From Rana temporaria (Eukaryota; Chordata; Amphibia; Anura; Ranidae), in the NCBI RefSeq assembly GCF_905171775.1, contig NC_053492.1, positions 301,361,865-301,425,864 of the forward strand: DNA of 64,000 bases. The letters run 5' to 3'. Of the stretch, positions 44,231-56,608 are shown piece after piece; within the stretch, counting starts at the first letter, position 1; each line of letters begins with the position of its first letter. The translations under genes were made by a program, and so were the position numbers. Below the pieces are notes generated by a model, which saw only the letters and a program-made list of their open reading frames with translations, searched no databases and was not told the DNA's origin.

Positions 44231-45325
44231 TGTAGTGCCTGGTTACTTCGAAGTACCGGTGCTATTGAAATTTAGAGGGTGATCAGAGTGCTAATGACTC
44301 TGATCCAAATTACAATGTTCAAATAGGGTCTTTTTTTCAGCTTGGCTGTGCTGTAGGCTCATTCTGTTGTTGCTGGGGTGCTATCCCACCCCAGGGCGAC
44401 AGGTGGCAGCAGCAGAGTCGAGACTTGGGTGTTCTTTTCCAGCAGCCAATCAGAAGGGAGTGTCCTCGCTGGGCATGCTGGAAGAGGTAACTTATGGGAC
44501 AGATGCCATTGAGTCTGGGTCTTCTTCCAGTGTGGCACCCACCTTTAGAGTGACCACATCACGGCGCCCTGGTGTTATGGCCTACCTGGCCGGGGCGTGC
44601 GTGCCACACGGTGTTCCTGGTTCCAGGACCATGTTGGTCCGGAACGTTTGAGCAACTGCGGGGACCCAGTGATCGACTGGGTTCCCACTTTTGGAGATCC
44701 CAAGCGGTATAGCTGTTCGGTGGGGAGTTCGTCTAAGGAGTGCCATTCAGAGGCTGGCGGTCCAAAAGGATTTCGACAAACCACCGGGGATCAAGGTAGC
44801 CGGACACTGAAGGATTGAACACCTGTCAGTCGGTACCTGGGCGACGTTAAGAAGGAGATCCAGGCATAATTCCTTAAGGAGGATTGCCTCCGTATCTACA
44901 GCCAGAGAGGGCCTGTGGCAGAGGTGTCTCCCTGAAGTTCATTCTAAGGAGGGTCTGTGGCAGAGACTTTGTCCTAACAAGAGTTCGAGTGATACTCCGG
45001 CTGCCAGGTCAGTGAGAGAGGCCTCTCCGGGTACGCTAATCCCACTCAGTTAGAAGTGGTGTGGAAAGTATTACATATAGGAGCAGGACTGTTCCAAATA
45101 CTACGCCTGAATCTTCTGTTCTCCTCTTTCTTTCAAACTCTATCCTTTCATCACCAGTTCATTGTTTTTACCCGTCTGGGTAATAAAGAGCACAGAAAAG
45201 ACACTTTTTGCGGACATTCCTTTACTATCGCTATATGCACTATTCACCCCTAGGAATTCGGAAGAGCCACAAGGTAAATGTGACACCCAAAACAATCCAG
45301 CAGCTCCTCCGGGTGTAGTGCTACA
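44231..45325 (+). mobile_element. Solo LTR, 1.1-kb family, copy 2
   Basis: Starts TGTAGTGCCTGGTTACTTCG and ends GGTGTAGTGCTACA. Flanks AAAG and AATG could be a mutated 4-bp duplication. It carries GGGTAATAAAGAGCAC, a candidate polyadenylation signal, at about 45180. Homologous in reverse to 13303-14405 across the whole length, but diverged, so the two are separate old insertions. Confidence 0.72.
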
Positions 45326-45458
45326 AATGCGTTAAAACAGATAAAACAAATAAATGATGTATCTAACATTGCAAATTTCCTCTTATCACTATACATTTAA
45401 AGGTCTCAACATCATATCATAGTTCACTGGTCAATAATTAGACAATCAATCCAATATC
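45326..45458. other. Short spacer
   Basis: Nothing recognised. Confidence 0.3.
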
Positions 45459-45462
45459 TTAA

Positions 45463-45893
45463 AGTGGTTGTACAGCCTCGTCTTTTTTTTAATAAAAATA
45501 ACAAACATGGTATACTTACCTGCTCTGTGCAATGATTTTGAGAGCAGCCCGATCCTCTTCATCTGAGGTCCCCTGTCGGCACTCAAGGCCCTTCCTCTTC
45601 ATCGGGTCCCTCAAAGGAAAGCCGCTCTCTCCTGAGTCCCACTGCTGCGTCCATTGACACAGTCAGTGTGACTCGGCCCCGCCCCCCACCTCTTTTGTCA
45701 CTGGATTTGATTGACAGCAGTGGGAGCCAATCACTCCCACTGTTATCAATTTTCGCAATGAGGAGAGAGACACAGCAGGAGCTGCTGCGCTCATGCACAT
45801 AGCTGGACCAGATGGGCTTGAGTAAAGAAAAAGAAGGGGGGGGCATGGGGGCAGCAAAGATGTTTTTTTTACCTTAATGCATACAATGCGATT
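45463..45893. mobile_element. TTAA-bounded repeat, one end lost
   Basis: TTAA at 45459-45462, then AGTGGTTGTACAGCC. The text AACAAACATGGTATACTTACC, GCTCTGTGCA and CCTTAATGCATACAATGCG matches the reverse complement of 56609-57117. The right terminus is missing. The minus frames at 45583-45899 are repeats of this family. Confidence 0.65.
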
Positions 45894-45975
45894 CTCCAAT
45901 GGTGGTCCGACCCAGAGGGCGGCTGGGAGATTGAAAGGTCAACAGAAGCAATACAAAAATATAAAGAATACTATA

Positions 45976-46241
45976 CAGATACTCCTCGCATAACGAGTTA
46001 TCTGTTTAACGACCGCTCGGACTTACGACCACCTCTCCCGACCCAAGCGATCCACTGTACATCTTTGTATTGTACAGTACAGTACAGAATTGTTGTTTAA
46101 ATTCTTGTGTTCTGTACTTATGCAAATTAGAACAACATTATTGAGCTGAAGTTTTGTGTTTAGACCTTTTTTTTTTACGACCGATTCGTTTAACAACCTG
46201 GTCGCTGGAACTGAACCTGGCTGTTAAGTGAGGAGAGCCTG
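45976..46241. mobile_element. Small MITE with TA duplication
   Basis: Ends CAGATACTCCTCGCATAACG and, inward from the right, CAGGCTCTCCTCACTTAACA. TA at 45974-45975 and 46242-46243. Contains CTCGGACTTACGACC. A similar start (CAGTAAGTCCCCTACATACG) is seen at about 48892 without a partner. Confidence 0.72.
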
Positions 46242-46243
46242 TA

Positions 46244-47752
46244 CTGTCCCAATATTTTTTTTATTTAATGTTTTTATTAAACTCAAAAACCAATAGATAA
46301 AAATATAGCAGCCAAATTTCAAAACTACACAAAAAAAGGAACAAAAAAAAAAAAAAATGTATTACATTTACAGTTTACAGGAGAACTTCATTCATAGGAG
46401 AATTCCACATATAGATAGAGAAGCATAGCACAATAGTCTGTTGCCATGTTACATTAGACTGATAAACTGCTTTCATTTTACATGGTTGCCGCCGTTTTTT
46501 ATGAAAGATTGTTGAAAACTGCTTACATGTAACAAGAGCCTACTACAGACTGCTTCAAATAAAACGGCTACACTACTCTCATGTTACAAGGAGCTGATAG
46601 TCATAGGCATGAGCACAATGTAGTGGCCAGGTAAGGGTAATCAGGTAGAGTGGAGATTTATATTACCAGAAAATAACGTAGGCTGCATTCAGTGATGGGT
46701 AGAAAGTGGGCTGCAAAGCTCAGTGTTTTCTCATTCACTTTGTTGGCTGTTATAAGCTCTAAAGATCAGTGCAAGTCTCTTATGCAGCCCCTGACTATCT
46801 CCAGAATTTAGGACAGCAGCCAACCCTAAGCAACAAATCCTATTGAAGCCTATGGAGATGAATCCAGATGAATATTTTTTTTTTTAAATGTACAGCAGGA
46901 AGATGGTCCTTTTCATGCAGCTTTGAAGGTGATGTAAAAATAAACACAAATCCTATATATTACAGGCTTAGAGGATAACTTTAAGCTATATGTGGTGTTA
47001 TAAAACAGTATGAATTTTTACTGACATCCTTAGGTACGGTGTACTCTGGCAGTAAATATATGGATGCAGATTTTTTTTTTTCCTTTTTTTTTTGTTCTTT
47101 TACACAACATGGCTTTTACAGTTTGCTTGGCTCGCATACAACAGCAGCAGCAATCGGATTTATTTGAAAAAAATAAAAAACTGCTTTCAGGTAGTTTTAG
47201 CAGTGACACATGCTCTTTCATCAAGTAATAATAGTCCAGCTTTGACTGGCAAGTACGAACTGGTCAGCAATTTACTGTTCTCACTGATGCTAAACTTTGC
47301 TGCTACTAACCAATTTTTATAAAACTTTTATTAAGAACTAAAAGACCAGAAATTATATAGTAGTGGTAAAAAATACAATAGGCCATAATGTATGAAGCAC
47401 ACAGGGCACAAGCATTATTTTTCCCCAGAAAATGTAGAGATAACATGATAAAGCAGTTACAAATATTACCCAGCGATAGGGCAAAATGTACTAGACACAC
47501 AAGGCAGAAGCAGGTGTATAAAAGTTAAAAGACAGCAGATGATAAAGCAGTGTAAAAATGTGCCAGTGGCAGGACAGCTTTCATGAGCAAGACTATGCCA
47601 CAATGTAAAATCACAGACTATGCTTTTGATTGACACCGCAGAGCGGGTGCGAATCACATGCGATGTCTGTGTTCGGACAGGTGTGAACCTGGGCTGAAGA
47701 ATAGATGGTTAACAATTGAATGCTTTGAGCACACCAAACATACTGCAACAAG
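46244..47752. other. Unassigned, T- and A-rich
   Basis: Homopolymer runs at 46250-46360 and 47060-47105. No arrays, terminal repeats or protein similarity; frames here are short. Confidence 0.4.
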
Positions 47753-47755
47753 TAA

Positions 47756-48295
47756 TGCCTCGTACACACGACCGAGAATCTCGTCGTAAAAGAAACGTTG
47801 CTTTCCTCGAGGAGGTTCTTGTCAAGCTTGACGAGATTTTGTCAAGCTTTCCTTGCATACACACTGTCGAGACAAAATCTTGTTGTTCTCAAATGCGATG
47901 ACGTACAACACGTACGACGGCACTATAAAGGGGAAGTTAGATTCCACTGGCACAACCCTTGGGGCTGCTTTTGCTAATCCCATGTTACCGTGTGTTAAGT
48001 AAAAGTTTGGTTAGAGACAACGCGCTTTTCAGTCTGTTACAGCTTGACGAGTGTATCTCCATTACAAACGCTACTTTTACAGAAGGTGCGCTCCCGTCTC
48101 ATACTTTATTCTGAGCATGGGCGCGTTTCTAAGCATACACACGAACGTGTTTATCGTCGTAAACCAGCCGACGAGAACCATGACAAAAAAATTGAGACTC
48201 CCGACGAGAAAAAAGAGAGCATGTTTTCTTTTTTCTCGTCGAGAGCATTTTTCTTGATGGTTGTTGCCGAGGAAAACGGTCATGTGTACGAGGCA
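47756..48295. mobile_element. Palindromic Harbinger-like MITE, subfamily b, copy 2
   Basis: Ends TGCCTCGTACACACGACCGA and CATGTGTACGAGGCA, flanked by TAA and TCA. The core CGATGACGTACAACACGTAC and GCACTATAAAGGGGAAGTT matches 9073-9460. Frames on both strands are palindrome shadows. Confidence 0.8.
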
Positions 48296-48298
48296 TCA

Positions 48299-48520
48299 AG
48301 CCCCTTTCACACCTGTCATCCATCCGTTTACCGATGAAAAAGGGACATACATTAATCCCTATGAGATAACGGGTGTCAGCGGATGAACATCATCAGTGTC
48401 CGCAATCCTCCGATTCTGCAGACGGAGGAAAATCCTATTTTTCCATCTGGATCGATCCCCGCTGAGCAAGCAGATAAACATATATGGATCCTCACGGAAT
48501 CCGTACATGTGAAAGGGGCC
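48299..48520. mobile_element. GGCCCCTTTCACAC-family MITE, copy 3
   Basis: Left AGCCCCTTTCACACC after TCA (48296-48298), right CATGTGAAAGGGGCC before TTA. It abuts the preceding MITE directly. Contains GATCCCCGCTGAGCAAGCAG as in copies 1 and 2. Shorter than the others, so internally deleted. Confidence 0.75.
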
Positions 48521-48523
48521 TTA

Positions 48524-49433
48524 ATGTTATGTTTTAGGCAGCGTCTTCAAAAAAACAATATTCCTCCCAGAAAAGATAAAAAAAAACTAAATTCCACTGC
48601 CTAAAAAACAAAATCTCAACTGACATAAAGGAAGACCTTACAAAAAAATATATATTTATGTAATGTTAATGCAGAGGATAGCAGGGCAAAGTGACCACTG
48701 CCTTAAATCAACTACAAATGTAAGTTTAAAAAAGTAAAAAAAAATCACAATAATAAGACCCCCACTCCTCCCCTGAAAAAAAAAAAAAATATAGACAGCA
48801 AAAGAATGAATGCCTAAAGACAGATCTATGATGTTTGGGTTAAATGAAGAACTGTAAACATGACATCAAAAAAGATTCAGCTACAGTAAGTCCCCTACAT
48901 ACGAACCTTCAAATTGCGAACTTTCAAAGATGCATTCAACCCAGTAGGCTAAAAAAATGACAGGTCACCATACCAACACAAGCAATGTTGGTGCAGTGAT
49001 CTCCCCAGCTGTGCCTTTGTGTTCTGACCAATGCTGTATCCTGGCCTAGGCCAACAAGGCCCAGGCCTAGGGCAGCACTTTGCAGGGGGGCAGCACAGAA
49101 AGAGTCCCCACCGGCTTGCGCTACACTGTTAGTGTAATGCAAGCTGCTTGTAATTTTGACTGTCCTATCATCCTGGACCACAAACCTTCCTTACTGTGCT
49201 ATATGTTTTCTGTTTATCTTAAATATGTCATATTATCTTAAATTTGTGATTAAAGTAGGACTACAGGCAGCACTTTTTTTTTTTTTTACAATTTTGGATC
49301 ACATGCAAGGAAAAATAAAAATAAGACAGGATTGGATTGTAGAAGCCAGAACAGCTTCACCTAAGATTAGTAAAAACTTCCCTGTAAAAACACTCTTTGT
49401 TTGATGCTGACTCTTACAAAACACATAATTAAT
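48524..49433. other. Mostly unassigned
   Basis: A short fragment at 48892-48945 resembles the 45976 element. A piece at 49025-49110 (CCTGGCCTAGGCCAACAAGG, GGCAGCAC) looks like an old repeat. Otherwise nothing. Confidence 0.35.
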
Positions 49434-49849
49434 ATAAATATTAGAGTTGAGCGGACACCTGGATGTTTCGGGCTCGACGAGTTTGGCCGAACTTCAGAAA
49501 AAAGTCCGGGTTCGGGACCCGAACTTGACCCCGAACCCGAATCCCATTGAAGTCAATGGGGACCCGGACTTTTGACTACTAAAATGTCTCTAAAAAACGA
49601 ATGGAAGGGGCTAGAGCAAGGGTCTCAAACTCAAATTACCTGAGGGCCACAAGACAAGTTTTCATATGCCATGGGGGGCCGCATGCAAACTTTCAAACTT
49701 CAAAAACAACAGTACTGGTGTCAGCGAACATATTATTAACCCCCAGCACTGGTGTCAGCGAGTGCATTATTACCACCAGCACTGGTGTAAGTCAGGGTTT
49801 GACAAATTTGCTTGGAATCTAGGAGCCAGCTAAAAAAGTTAGGAGCCAG

Positions 49850-50330
49850 AAAACGCACCCGTCCCGACGAGCTTGCGTGCAGAAGCGAACACATACGCGA
49901 GCAGTGCCCGCATATGTAAACGGTGTTCAAACCACACATGTGAGGTATGCGATTGGTAGAGCGAGAGCAATAATTCTAGCACTAGACCTCCTCTGTAACT
50001 TAAAGCATGCAACCTGTAGATTTTTTTAAACGTCGCCTATGAAGATTTTAAAGGGTAAAAAAGTTTGTCGGCATTCCACAAGCGGACGCAATTTTGAAGC
50101 GTGACATGTTGGGTATGAATTTACTCGGCGTAACATTATCTTTCATAATATTTAAAAAAATGGGGATAACTTTACTGTTGTCTTATTTTTTAATTAAAAA
50201 AAGTGTAATTTTTTCCCAAAAAAGTGCGCTTGTAAGATCGCTGCGCAAATACGGCGTAACAGAAAGTATTGCAATGATCGCCATTTTATTCTCTAGGGTG
50301 TTTGGATAAAAAATATATATAATGTTTGGG
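49850..50330 (+). repeat. Dispersed repeat, inverted relative of 55070-55570
   Basis: Shares with the 55-kb copy, read in reverse: CACATGTGAGGTATGCGAT, GAGCAATAATTCTAG, CTAGACCTCCTCT, TTGAAGCGTGACATGTTGGG and CATTTTATTCTCTAGGGT. Divergence is moderate and the lengths are similar. Short frames inside have no family similarity. Confidence 0.8.
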
Positions 50331-50533
50331 GGTTCTAATTAGAGGGAAGAAGATGGCAGTGAAAATAGTGTAAAATGACATTAGAATTGCTGTTTAACTT
50401 GTAATGCTTAACTTGTAATACCAACGGCCACCACCAGATGGCGCCAGCTCACATCTGGTGGTAATAACTTGTAATACCAACGGCTCACCACCAGATAGCG
50501 CCAGCTCACAAAAAGTACACCCCAAAAGAGTGA

Positions 50534-51265
50534 GAAAGATCTCACAGGAACCTACTCAGTGCTGCTGTAATATGCAGAGTATCTGACAGGAACCTACTCA
50601 GTGCTGCTGTAATATGCAGAGTATCTGACAGGAACCTACTCAGTGCTGCTGTAATATGCAGAGTATCTCACAGGAACCTACTCAGTGCTGCTGTAATATG
50701 CAGAGTATCTCACAGGAACCTATGCAGTGCTGGTGCAATATACAGAGTATCTACTATATAATTCTCTCCCTATCAGCACAAGCAGGAACCTTGCCCTAAA
50801 CTGTCTAATGCAGAGTATCTTACAGGAACAGATGCAGTGCTGGTGCAATATGCAGCGTATCTCCTATATAATTCTCTCCCTATCAGAACAAGCAGGAACC
50901 TTGCCCTAAACTGTCTAATGCAGAGTATCTCACAGGAACAGATGCAGTGTTGGTGCAATATGCAGAGTATCTCCTATATAATTCTCTCCCTATCAGAACA
51001 AGCAGGAACCTTGCCCTAAACTGTCTAATGCAGAGTATCTCACAGGAACAGATGCAGTGCTGGTGCAATATGCAGAGTATCTCCTATATAATTCTCTCCC
51101 TATCAGAACAAGCAGGAACCTTGCCCTAAACTGTCTAATGCAGAGTATCTCACAGGAACAGATGCAGTGCTGCTGCAATATGCAGAGTATCTCCTATATA
51201 ATTCTCTCCCTATCAGAACAAGCAGGAACCTTGCCCTAAACTGTCTAATGCAGAGTATCTCACAG
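50534..51265 (+). repeat. 42-bp then 110-bp tandem repeats
   Basis: 50534-50715 holds about four 42-bp units (CAGGAACCTACTCAGTGCTG, TAATATGCAGAGT). 50716-51265 holds five 110-bp units (ATTCTCTCCCTATCAGAACA, GGAACCTTGCCCTAAACTG). The exact 110-base spacing produces overlapping 60-codon frames on both strands at 50727, 50837, 50947, 51057 and 51167, which are not genes. The 110-bp unit contains the 42-bp motif, so one arose from the other. Confidence 0.93.
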
Positions 51266-51695
51266 GGACAGATGCAGAGCTGGTGTAGATTTCTGAAGCA
51301 GGATAGTCCTATCTCAATCTCTCCCTCAGATCAGCAGCAGCCTTTCCCTACCCTAGCTAAAGGAGTGTGACAAGCTGTGCTGTGTGCCTCTAGCTTATAT
51401 AGAGGCTGGGTCACATGCTGCACTGGCCAATCACAGCCATGCCATTAGTAGGCATGGCTATGATGGCTTCTTAGTCACAGTAGTAAAACAAATGGGGATT
51501 GGCTGCCCTGCAGCCCGCCGTAACATTCCCGAACACCGGACTCGAACCCGAACTTTCAGCGAAATATCCGGGTTCGGGTCCGGGTACAAAAAAAAACAAA
51601 GTCCGTACCGAACCCAAACTTTACAGTTCGGGTTTGCTCAACCCTAATCAATATATAAAATTATATATGCTGTGTAACACACACATATATATATA

Positions 51696-52355
<660 letters not shown>

Positions 52356-52359
52356 TATT

Positions 52360-52515
52360 TCAGGTACTTATATAGCGTCGTCAATTTTACGCAGCGCTTT
52401 ACATATACATTGTATATTCACATGAGTCCCTGCCCTCAAGGAGCTTACAATTTAAGGTCCCTATCTCACATTCATACATACACATACTAGTGCCAATTTA
52501 GACAAGATCCTTGTT
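52360..52515 (-). mobile_element. SINE tail fragment
   Basis: Shares GTACTTATATAGCGTCGTCA, TTACGCAGCGCTTTACA and CCCTCAAGGAGCTTACAAT with 43852-44187. It contains only the 3' half, so the tRNA-like head is absent; a 5'-truncated SINE on the minus strand. Confidence 0.8.
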
Positions 52516-52564
52516 GAAACTTAATTACGGTAGTTTGACACTCAGTACAAGTTTAACTGGAATT

Positions 52565-52965
52565 TTTTTTTCCAGCTGTGGTTGGAGATGGGAAGGGTTA
52601 ACACTCCTGTCGGTTTGTTATTGCTGTGTGCATCCTATTGGGGAGATTTTTCTACACTTCCTATCCTGGAGATGCAACAGGAAGTGAGAGGAAGTCTCTA
52701 CAAAGTGAGGGGAAATCCCCTCTTAGACAATTGTCACCTGGCCAAGTGTCCAACTGAAAGATTTTTACACTATTCCTATATTAGCGCAACTGAAATATTT
52801 AGATTTTTTTTCTCACTTTAATCCTGGTGACAACTTTCACCAGGAAAAATAGAGAAAGGGGATCTACCCAGTGGGGGATACAGACTACAATTAAAACCTG
52901 ACAGAGATCCTATCTCTTTCCTACTCCATCTAAAACTACAAAAGCAGTTTTCCCGCACATACACT
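52565..52965. repeat. Dispersed repeat, paired with 37227-37500
   Basis: See the paired copy for shared words. This copy is longer and carries GGTGACAACTTTCACCAGG, a short inverted word near 52827. Ends at ACACTTTAA, next to a piggyBac MITE. Confidence 0.5.
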
Positions 52966-52969
52966 TTAA

Positions 52970-53912
52970 CCACCTGTGGACCATCCACCGCAGTTATACT
53001 GCGGCAGATTGGCTACGCTGGGCGAACCGTCGTTGCTATACGTCGGTCACTTTTAGAGTGCTAGAAGGCACGCACGCCGACTGCATCACGGGAGCGATGA
53101 CAGGTCGTTGCGATGACCGCCGGCCACGAGCGATCTCCAGGCACGAGAGACAGAACAGGGACGTGTATGTGTAAACACACACATCCCTGTTCTGTGAGCT
53201 GAGGAAATGCAGATAATAGCTAGGAACCGCCATCTGTAATTTCCTCTAGGTCAGTCCCATCCCCCTTCAGTTAGAACACACTATAGGGAACACAATTAAC
53301 CCCTTGATCACCCCCTAGTGTTAAGCCCTTCCCTGCCAGTGACATTTTTACAGTAATCATTGCATTTTTATAGCACTGATCGCTGTATGAATGCCAATGG
53401 TCCCAAAAATGTGTCAAAAGTGTCCGATGTGTCCGCCATAGTGTCGCAGTCCTGATAAAAATCGCAGATCGCTGCCATTTCTAGTAAAAATGTTTTAATG
53501 CTATACATCTATCCCCTATATTGTAGACGCTATAACTTTTGTGCAAACCCATCAATATATGCTTATTTCAATTTGTTTTACCAAACATATGTAGAAGAAT
53601 ACATATCAGCCTAAACTGAGAAAAATTTTTTTTTTTTTTTTAAATAGGATATTTATTATAGCAAAAAGTACAGAATATTGATTTTTTTTTCAAAATTGAC
53701 ACTCTATTCTTGTTTATAGCACAAACAAATTAAATCACAGCGATGATTAAATACCACCAAAAGAAAGCTCTATTTGTGGGAAAAAAAGGAGGTAAATTTT
53801 GTTTGGTTACAACGTTGCAAGACCACGCAATTCTCACTTAAAACGGCAGAGTGCCGAATCGCAAAAAATGGCCCGGGTCATTGGGCAGCCAAATCTTCCA
53901 GGGCTGTAGTGG
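52970..53912. mobile_element. piggyBac-derived MITE 3
   Basis: TTAA at 52966-52969 and 53913-53916. Ends CCACCTGTGGACCATCC and, inward from the right, CCACTACAGCCCTGGAAG. The right part (CAACGTTGCAAGACCACG, AAAGCTCTATTTGTGGG) matches, in reverse, the left end of the autonomous piggyBac at 26802. The GC-rich left part resembles that element's right end. No coding. Confidence 0.82.
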
Positions 53913-53916
53913 TTAA

Positions 53917-54298
53917 ACAAACTGTAGTATAAAATAAAGGTGTCTGGTTTGGAAGACATTTCACATCTATGGATAATTTGACTACACAAAAAAAATGGAA
54001 ACTTACCTGCATAGACCAATTATCAAGATCATGCGGTGAACTGATACAGCTCTGTACTGCTGTTTGATCTGACCTAAATCAGTCTTCTTATGGTGTTTTT
54101 GCAACCCACTCAATTGTTCACTAAATTCCTGACCCTATAGCATTGGCCAAAATGACCAAGAAGGGTAAAGATAAGAAGAAACATGACCGCTCTAGCTAAC
54201 ATAGCTGGTCTTGGGCTTTAGCAATGGAGTACAACTGTCTAACCATCTTCACCAAGACAGGTTTTATGCCAGAGAGAGAAAAAAAAGAGCCAAGTTAT
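53917..54298. other. No recognised feature
   Basis: Nothing recognised in this spacer. Confidence 0.35.
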
Positions 54299-54301
54299 TA
54301 A

Positions 54302-54702
54302 GGCCTCATGCACAACAGACCTTTAAGGGCACACGTAGGCATTTACAGATGGATTCGAAAATTTGTGTTTAGAGGCTGAATAAAAACCATTGCTTGCACA
54401 TTCAGAAGAGGAGAGCTTGAGCTGAAAAAGAGCTTTATGTGCCTTAATCGCATGTAAACATGTCTAAACATACCTAAAAACTAGGCACGTTTAGGGCTCG
54501 AGCATTCAATTAATTTCATTGGCCAGAATAAATTTATATTCTGGCCAGGGGAAAAAAATAAATGCCCAAATGCTTGACAGGCCTAAACCTGTTTGCAAAA
54601 TGCATCTTTCGGTGCATTTTTTAAGCTTCTTTTCTCCTTCCAGAAGAAACGGCATTCAGAGGAGCTGGGCAAGTGCCCAGTGTGCCCAGTGTGCATGAGA
54701 CC
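54302..54702. mobile_element. Palindromic MITE, TCATGCACA family
   Basis: Ends GGCCTCATGCACA and TGTGCATGAGACC, with perfect TAA at 54299-54301 and 54703-54705. Probably Harbinger-like by the TAA duplication. Non-coding. Confidence 0.78.
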
Positions 54703-54705
54703 TAA

Positions 54706-54961
54706 GGCTCTGTTCACACATGCTATGGCCGTGTCTCACAGCATAGGGGTCCGGTGCATCCCTGTTCACCGATTCAGGTGCAAAGCAGGTCCAAATTTGA
54801 ATTCATACCTGAATCGGACCAGAAGACGTACGGGACCCTTTTTCAATGCTGACCCGGAGCTGTGTGAATCAGCTCCATTGAGAGCCGGTCACACTCTTCT
54901 GCCATGTGAATTGAATGCAGGAAAAAACCTGCATCCAATTTGCATATGTGTGAACGGATTC
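54706..54961. mobile_element. Palindromic MITE, CTGTTCACAC family
   Basis: Ends GGCTCTGTTCACACATG and CATATGTGTGAACGGATTC, with TAA at 54703-54705 and 54962-54964. It shares the left TAA with the preceding MITE, so one inserted exactly at the other's duplication. The frame at 54593-54964 crosses both MITEs and is not a gene. Confidence 0.8.
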
Positions 54962-55069
54962 TAAAGGGAATGCATAGCTGTTTTGCAAATATCTGATTTA
55001 TTCCTTATGGTCAGGACCAAAAATAAAATTTTAAACATTTGGTCAGGTAAATATAAAATATAGAACATG

Positions 55070-55570
55070 AATATTCTTATCTCCAACCAGATAGGGTAGC
55101 TATTTTTGCTAGAAAATAACATAGAACCCCCAAACATTATATATTTTTTTTTAGCAGAGACCCTAGAGAATACAATGACGGTCATTGCAACATTTTATCT
55201 TGCACGGTATTTGCGCAGCAATTTTTCAAACAAGTTTTTTTGAAAAAAGTAAAGTTAGCCCAATTTATTTGCATAATGTGAAAGATGAAGTTATGCTGAG
55301 TAAATAGATACCTAACATGCCACGCTTCAAAATTGCACACGCTCATGGAATGGTGCCACACTTCGGTACTTAAAAATCCCCACAGGCGACGTTTAATTTT
55401 TTTTTACAGGTTACATGTTTTGAGTTAGAGGAGGTCTAGGGCTAAAATTATTGCTCTTGCTCTAACATTCGCGGCGATACCTCACATGTATGGTTTGAAC
55501 ACTGTTGTGGGCGGGACTTACGTATGCTTTCGCTTCTGTGTGTGAGCACACAGGGACAGGGGCACTTAAA
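55070..55570 (-). repeat. Dispersed repeat, inverted relative of 49850-50330
   Basis: Reads in reverse like the 49.9-kb copy. Here it is not inside a hAT-like element, so the repeat is an independent family. Contains GAACCCCCAAACATTATAT and GGCGACGTTTAA. Confidence 0.8.
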
Positions 55571-56330
55571 AAAAAAAGTATTGTTAATTCTACTTTCAAC
55601 TTTTTAATTTGACACTTTTTAAAAAAAAGAAAACATTTTGATCACTTTTATTCCTATTACAATGTAAACATTCCTTGTAATAGGAATATGGCATGGCAGG
55701 ACCTCTTTACAGTGATATATGGGGTCAATAAGAGGCTGCTTGCAAAGGTCTGATTGTGCTCTTGTTAGACCATCCTTACAGTGTCAGCTGGTCCCTAGGT
55801 GTTGTTGTTCTACAAGCAAGATTGTGCTGGAGGTAGAAGGAGAAGTGTATATACAGGCTGTATATCGAGTTCTGAGTTTGATCAAGTGGGCATACCATAT
55901 TACCATCAACCCTTTGCGAGTTCAATTCCCCTAATAAAACACAAAAACAAAGCTGCAAGGACTGATTCTTGTCTCCAGCATGTGGTGGCAAATTCTGTGT
56001 GTATGGCTGTGCTACCAACATTCACCAGCGGCTCCTGCGGGGGTAGCGCTTCACAGACATTTACAGAGAATAGCTTATCCCTAGTGAATAGCTTCATTTG
56101 AAGTTTGTGTGAAACAGTGGGGATAATTTACTAAAGTCATAGGGCTATTCATTTAGCAAAGCAACTGTAGTCTCTTCAATCATCCAGTGATGTACTGCTT
56201 TTTTTATTTCCCTCACACATGATTGGCTATTTAAAGTAAACACAAAACATATGATCCAATTTCACTGTTTCATAAAGTGTCTATCCGTTGAGCTTGACTG
56301 CGAAATAATTAGATGGCTGTAGCTGATAAC
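55571..56330. other. Mostly unassigned
   Basis: 55571-55680 shows an A-rich run. 56118-56170 (GATAATTTACTAAAG) is a piece of the 5753 MITE family. The frame 55799-56101 lacks family motifs. Confidence 0.35.
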
Positions 56331-56608
56331 TAAGGCTGCATTCACACCTGAGCGTAGCGTCTTTGAGCATTTTATTCGCAAATTTTGGCGTGTTTTTATG
56401 CACCTTTTAAGTGTTTTCATTTTAATACAGCATTTTTGAGCATTTTTTATTAGCCAATAGAGAAAACTATCATTCGTTGCATCATTTTTTGCTAGGTTTT
56501 TCAGCTTTTTTGACTTTTCCGGCAGCTTTTATTTATTTTTTATTATTATTATAAATTTATCATTATTATTATTATTATATTTTTGTTAGAGTAAGGGGTT
56601 AGAGTTAA

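Larger units (their letters stand above)
49442..51646. mobile_element. hAT-like non-autonomous element, 2.2 kb
   Basis: Ends TAGAGTTGAGCGGACACC and GGTTTGCTCAACCCTA, with 8-bp flanks ATAAATAT and ATCAATAT (one mismatch). Near the ends GTCCGGGTTCGGGACCCGAA and CCGGGTTCGGGTCCGGG are inverted. Inside are a repeat piece with GGGTCTCAAACTC (49619), a dispersed repeat (49850-50330) and tandem arrays. No transposase. A different family from TAGGGATGAGC. Confidence 0.8.

Noticed and set aside
45583..45899. Two overlapping Ser/Pro-rich minus frames.
   Set aside because: They lie in a dispersed TTAA repeat also found at 56609, where the frame is not conserved.
50534..51265. CRISPR-like array.
   Set aside because: The units are contiguous tandem repeats without unique spacers, and the context is a vertebrate transposon.
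54593..54964. A 123-codon frame with a basic N-terminus.
   Set aside because: It begins in one MITE and ends in the next, crossing a target duplication.
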